The notes under the pieces were generated by a model. It worked only from the letters and a program-made list of their open reading frames with translations. It made no database searches and was not told the DNA's origin. The translations under genes were made by a program, and so were the position numbers. From Janibacter sp. Soil728 (lineage in GTDB: Bacteria; Actinomycetota; Actinomycetes; Actinomycetales; Dermatophilaceae), in assembly GCF_001428305.1 (NCBI RefSeq), contig NZ_LMRZ01000006.1, positions 124,001-188,000 on the forward strand: 64,000 bases of DNA, read 5' to 3'. Positions 62,803 through 64,000 of the stretch are shown piece by piece (position 1 is the stretch's first letter; each line of letters begins with the position of its first letter).

Positions 62803-63177
62803 TCACAGGGTCAGGCCCCCTTCACGAGCGCCGTCCGCAATGGCAGCGACGCGACCGTGGTAGCGGTTGCCACCGCGGTCGAAGACGACGGCCTCGACGC
62901 CAGTGGCCTTGGCGCGCTCAGCGATGAGCTCACCGACCTTCTTGGCCCGAGCGGTCTTGTCACCGTCGAGGGCACGCACATCGACCTCCATGGTCGACGC
63001 GGACGCAACGGTCTTGCCGACCGTGTCGTCGACGACCTGGACGAAGACGTGGCGGCTGCTGCGGCTGACGACCAGACGGGGCCGCACCGCGGTCCCGCTG
63101 ACCTTCTTGCGAAGACGCAGGTGGCGACGACCGCGCGCTGCGCTCTTGCCCTTGGCACGCTTGATGATCTTGGCCAT
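62803..63177 (-). CDS. rplR: 50S ribosomal protein L18
   Basis: 124 residues. [40 protein letters not shown] and the C-terminal [20 protein letters not shown] then AREGGLTL are conserved. Binds 5S rRNA. Starts three bases after rplF ends. Confidence 0.96.
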   Translation of the reverse strand: MAKIIKRAKGKSAARGRRHLRLRKKVSGTAVRPRLVVSRSSRHVFVQVVDDTVGKTVASASTMEVDVRALDGDKTARAKKVGELIAERAKATGVEAVVFDRGGNRYHGRVAAIADGAREGGLTL

Positions 63178-63180
63178 GGC

Positions 63181-63717
63181 TTACTTACCAGCCTTTCCGA
63201 CCTTGCGACGGATCTGCTCGCCCTCGTACCGGACACCCTTGCCCTTGTACGGGTCGGGCCGGCGGAGCTTGCGGATGTTGGCAGCCGTCTCGCCGACGAG
63301 CTGCTTGTCGATCCCCGCCACGCTCAGGCGCGTCGGGTTCTCGACATTGAAGCTGATCCCCTCAGGGGCCTCGATCACGATCGGGTGGCTGTACCCGAGA
63401 GCGAACTCCAGGGAGCCGCCCTTGTTCTGCACCCGGTAACCGGTGCCGTGGATCTCGAGCTTCTTCTCGTAGCCCTCGGTGACACCGACGACCATGTTGT
63501 TGATGAGGCTGCGGGTCAGCCCGTGCAGCGACCGCGACTCGCGCGCGTCGTTGGGGCGGGAGACCTCAACGCCGCTCTCGGTCTTGGCGACCGTGATCGG
63601 CTCGGTCACGATGACCTGCAGCTCGCCCTTGGGACCCTTGACCTTGACGGTCTGGCCCTCGATGGCGATGTCGACACCGCTGGGGATGGCGACCGGGAGT
63701 CGTCCAATACGCGACAT
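63181..63717 (-). CDS. rplF: 50S ribosomal protein L6
   Basis: 178 residues. [20 protein letters not shown] opens the family, and the C-terminal domain ends [20 protein letters not shown] then KVGKAGK. Full length. Preceded by rpsH. Confidence 0.97.
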   Translation of the reverse strand: MSRIGRLPVAIPSGVDIAIEGQTVKVKGPKGELQVIVTEPITVAKTESGVEVSRPNDARESRSLHGLTRSLINNMVVGVTEGYEKKLEIHGTGYRVQNKGGSLEFALGYSHPIVIEAPEGISFNVENPTRLSVAGIDKQLVGETAANIRKLRRPDPYKGKGVRYEGEQIRRKVGKAGK

Positions 63718-63729
63718 GTCTGCTTCCCC

Positions 63730-64000
63730 TTACCAGACGTAGGCGAGGACTTCCCCACCCACACCCTTGGTTGCGGCCTGCCGGTCGGTCAGGAGGCCAG
63801 AGGACGTGGAGATGATCGCCACGCCGAGGCCGCCGAGAACCTTCGGAAGGTTGGTGGACTTCGCGTACACGCGCAGACCGGGCTTGGACACCCGGCGCAC
63901 GCCCGCGATGGAACGCTCACGGTTGGGGCCGTACTTGAGGTTGATCGTCAGCGTCTGGCCAACGGTCGCCTCAGCGACCTCCCACCCCGCGATGAAACCC
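63730..64000 (-). CDS. rpsH: 30S ribosomal protein S8 (C-terminal part; 5' end outside window)
   Basis: The last 89 residues of S8 are present: [55 protein letters not shown] and [16 protein letters not shown] with stop TAA at 63730. The start lies beyond 64000. Confidence 0.96.
   Translation of the reverse strand, partial: GFIAGWEVAEATVGQTLTINLKYGPNRERSIAGVRRVSKPGLRVYAKSTNLPKVLGGLGVAIISTSSGLLTDRQAATKGVGGEVLAYVW

Overview
The window is very GC-rich DNA with strong G/C bias at codon third positions. It carries actinobacterial hallmarks: a DUF222/HNH endonuclease-like protein, an LpqY-SugABC-like sugar importer, a Cds1-like cysteine desulfhydrase, many start codons that look leaderless, and the order secY-adk-map ... 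infA-rpmJ-rpsM-rpsK-rpsD-rpoA-rplQ. My best guess is a Micrococcales member of the Intrasporangiaceae (Janibacter-like). That placement is inference; no rRNA or tRNA gene is visible. About 70 protein genes are supported, most of them housekeeping, and no gene-free stretch is much longer than 300 bases once pseudogenes are counted.

Layout. 1-6.7 kb: a minus-strand run SRPBCC-pcm-DinB-TDT transporter, then a cupredoxin lipoprotein with a coupled membrane protein, a quinone-oxidoreductase-type enzyme, YjdM and Cds1. 6.8-9.6 kb: dodecin, an alanine dehydrogenase/carboxyethylornithine-synthase-like enzyme, a gamma-glutamylcyclotransferase-like protein and a DUF1877 protein. 9.7-11.1 kb: a lower-GC patch with a DUF2798 membrane protein and a GNAT acetyltransferase, ending at the 3' end of ychF, where short copies of the ychF tail are repeated. 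11.1-18 kb: ychF, a NUDIX protein, a DUF664 pseudogene, the DUF222/HNH protein, rmuC, an intact DUF664 protein and a MaoC protein. 18-24.3 kb: histidine utilisation, hutH-hutU-hutG-hutI, with a divergent IclR regulator. 24.3-31.3 kb: an MFS transporter with a universal stress protein, ispH, a secreted protein, xseA, xseB, a NUDIX protein and a DUF4245 protein. 31.4-38.6 kb: glpX, a PfkB sugar kinase, a four-gene trehalose-type ABC importer and a beta-carbonic anhydrase. 38.6-46.3 kb: a leucine-dehydrogenase-like enzyme, a SnoaL-like protein, glmM, a YbdK-type ligase, rplM-rpsI, an ArsR-type regulator, lepB and truA. 46.4-64 kb: the alpha/spc ribosomal gene region.

The ribosomal region is split. 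Between map and infA, normally neighbours in this phylum, lie about 8 kb holding methylmalonyl-CoA mutase (mutA, mutB, meaB), a membrane CPBP protease with an unusual N-terminal domain, and a surface protein.

Themes across the window are: compact ATGA/GTGA overlaps inside operons; start codons 6-7 bases after a TANNNT -10 box (leaderless candidates); long perfect hairpins without U-tracts between genes; at least two families of dispersed palindromic repeats; and a strikingly frequent octamer, CGAAGGGG. The most unusual spots are the ychF-3' patch with its promoter-hairpin-U-run leader, the CPBP fusion protein, and the repeated palindromes at 30.5 and 58.5 kb.
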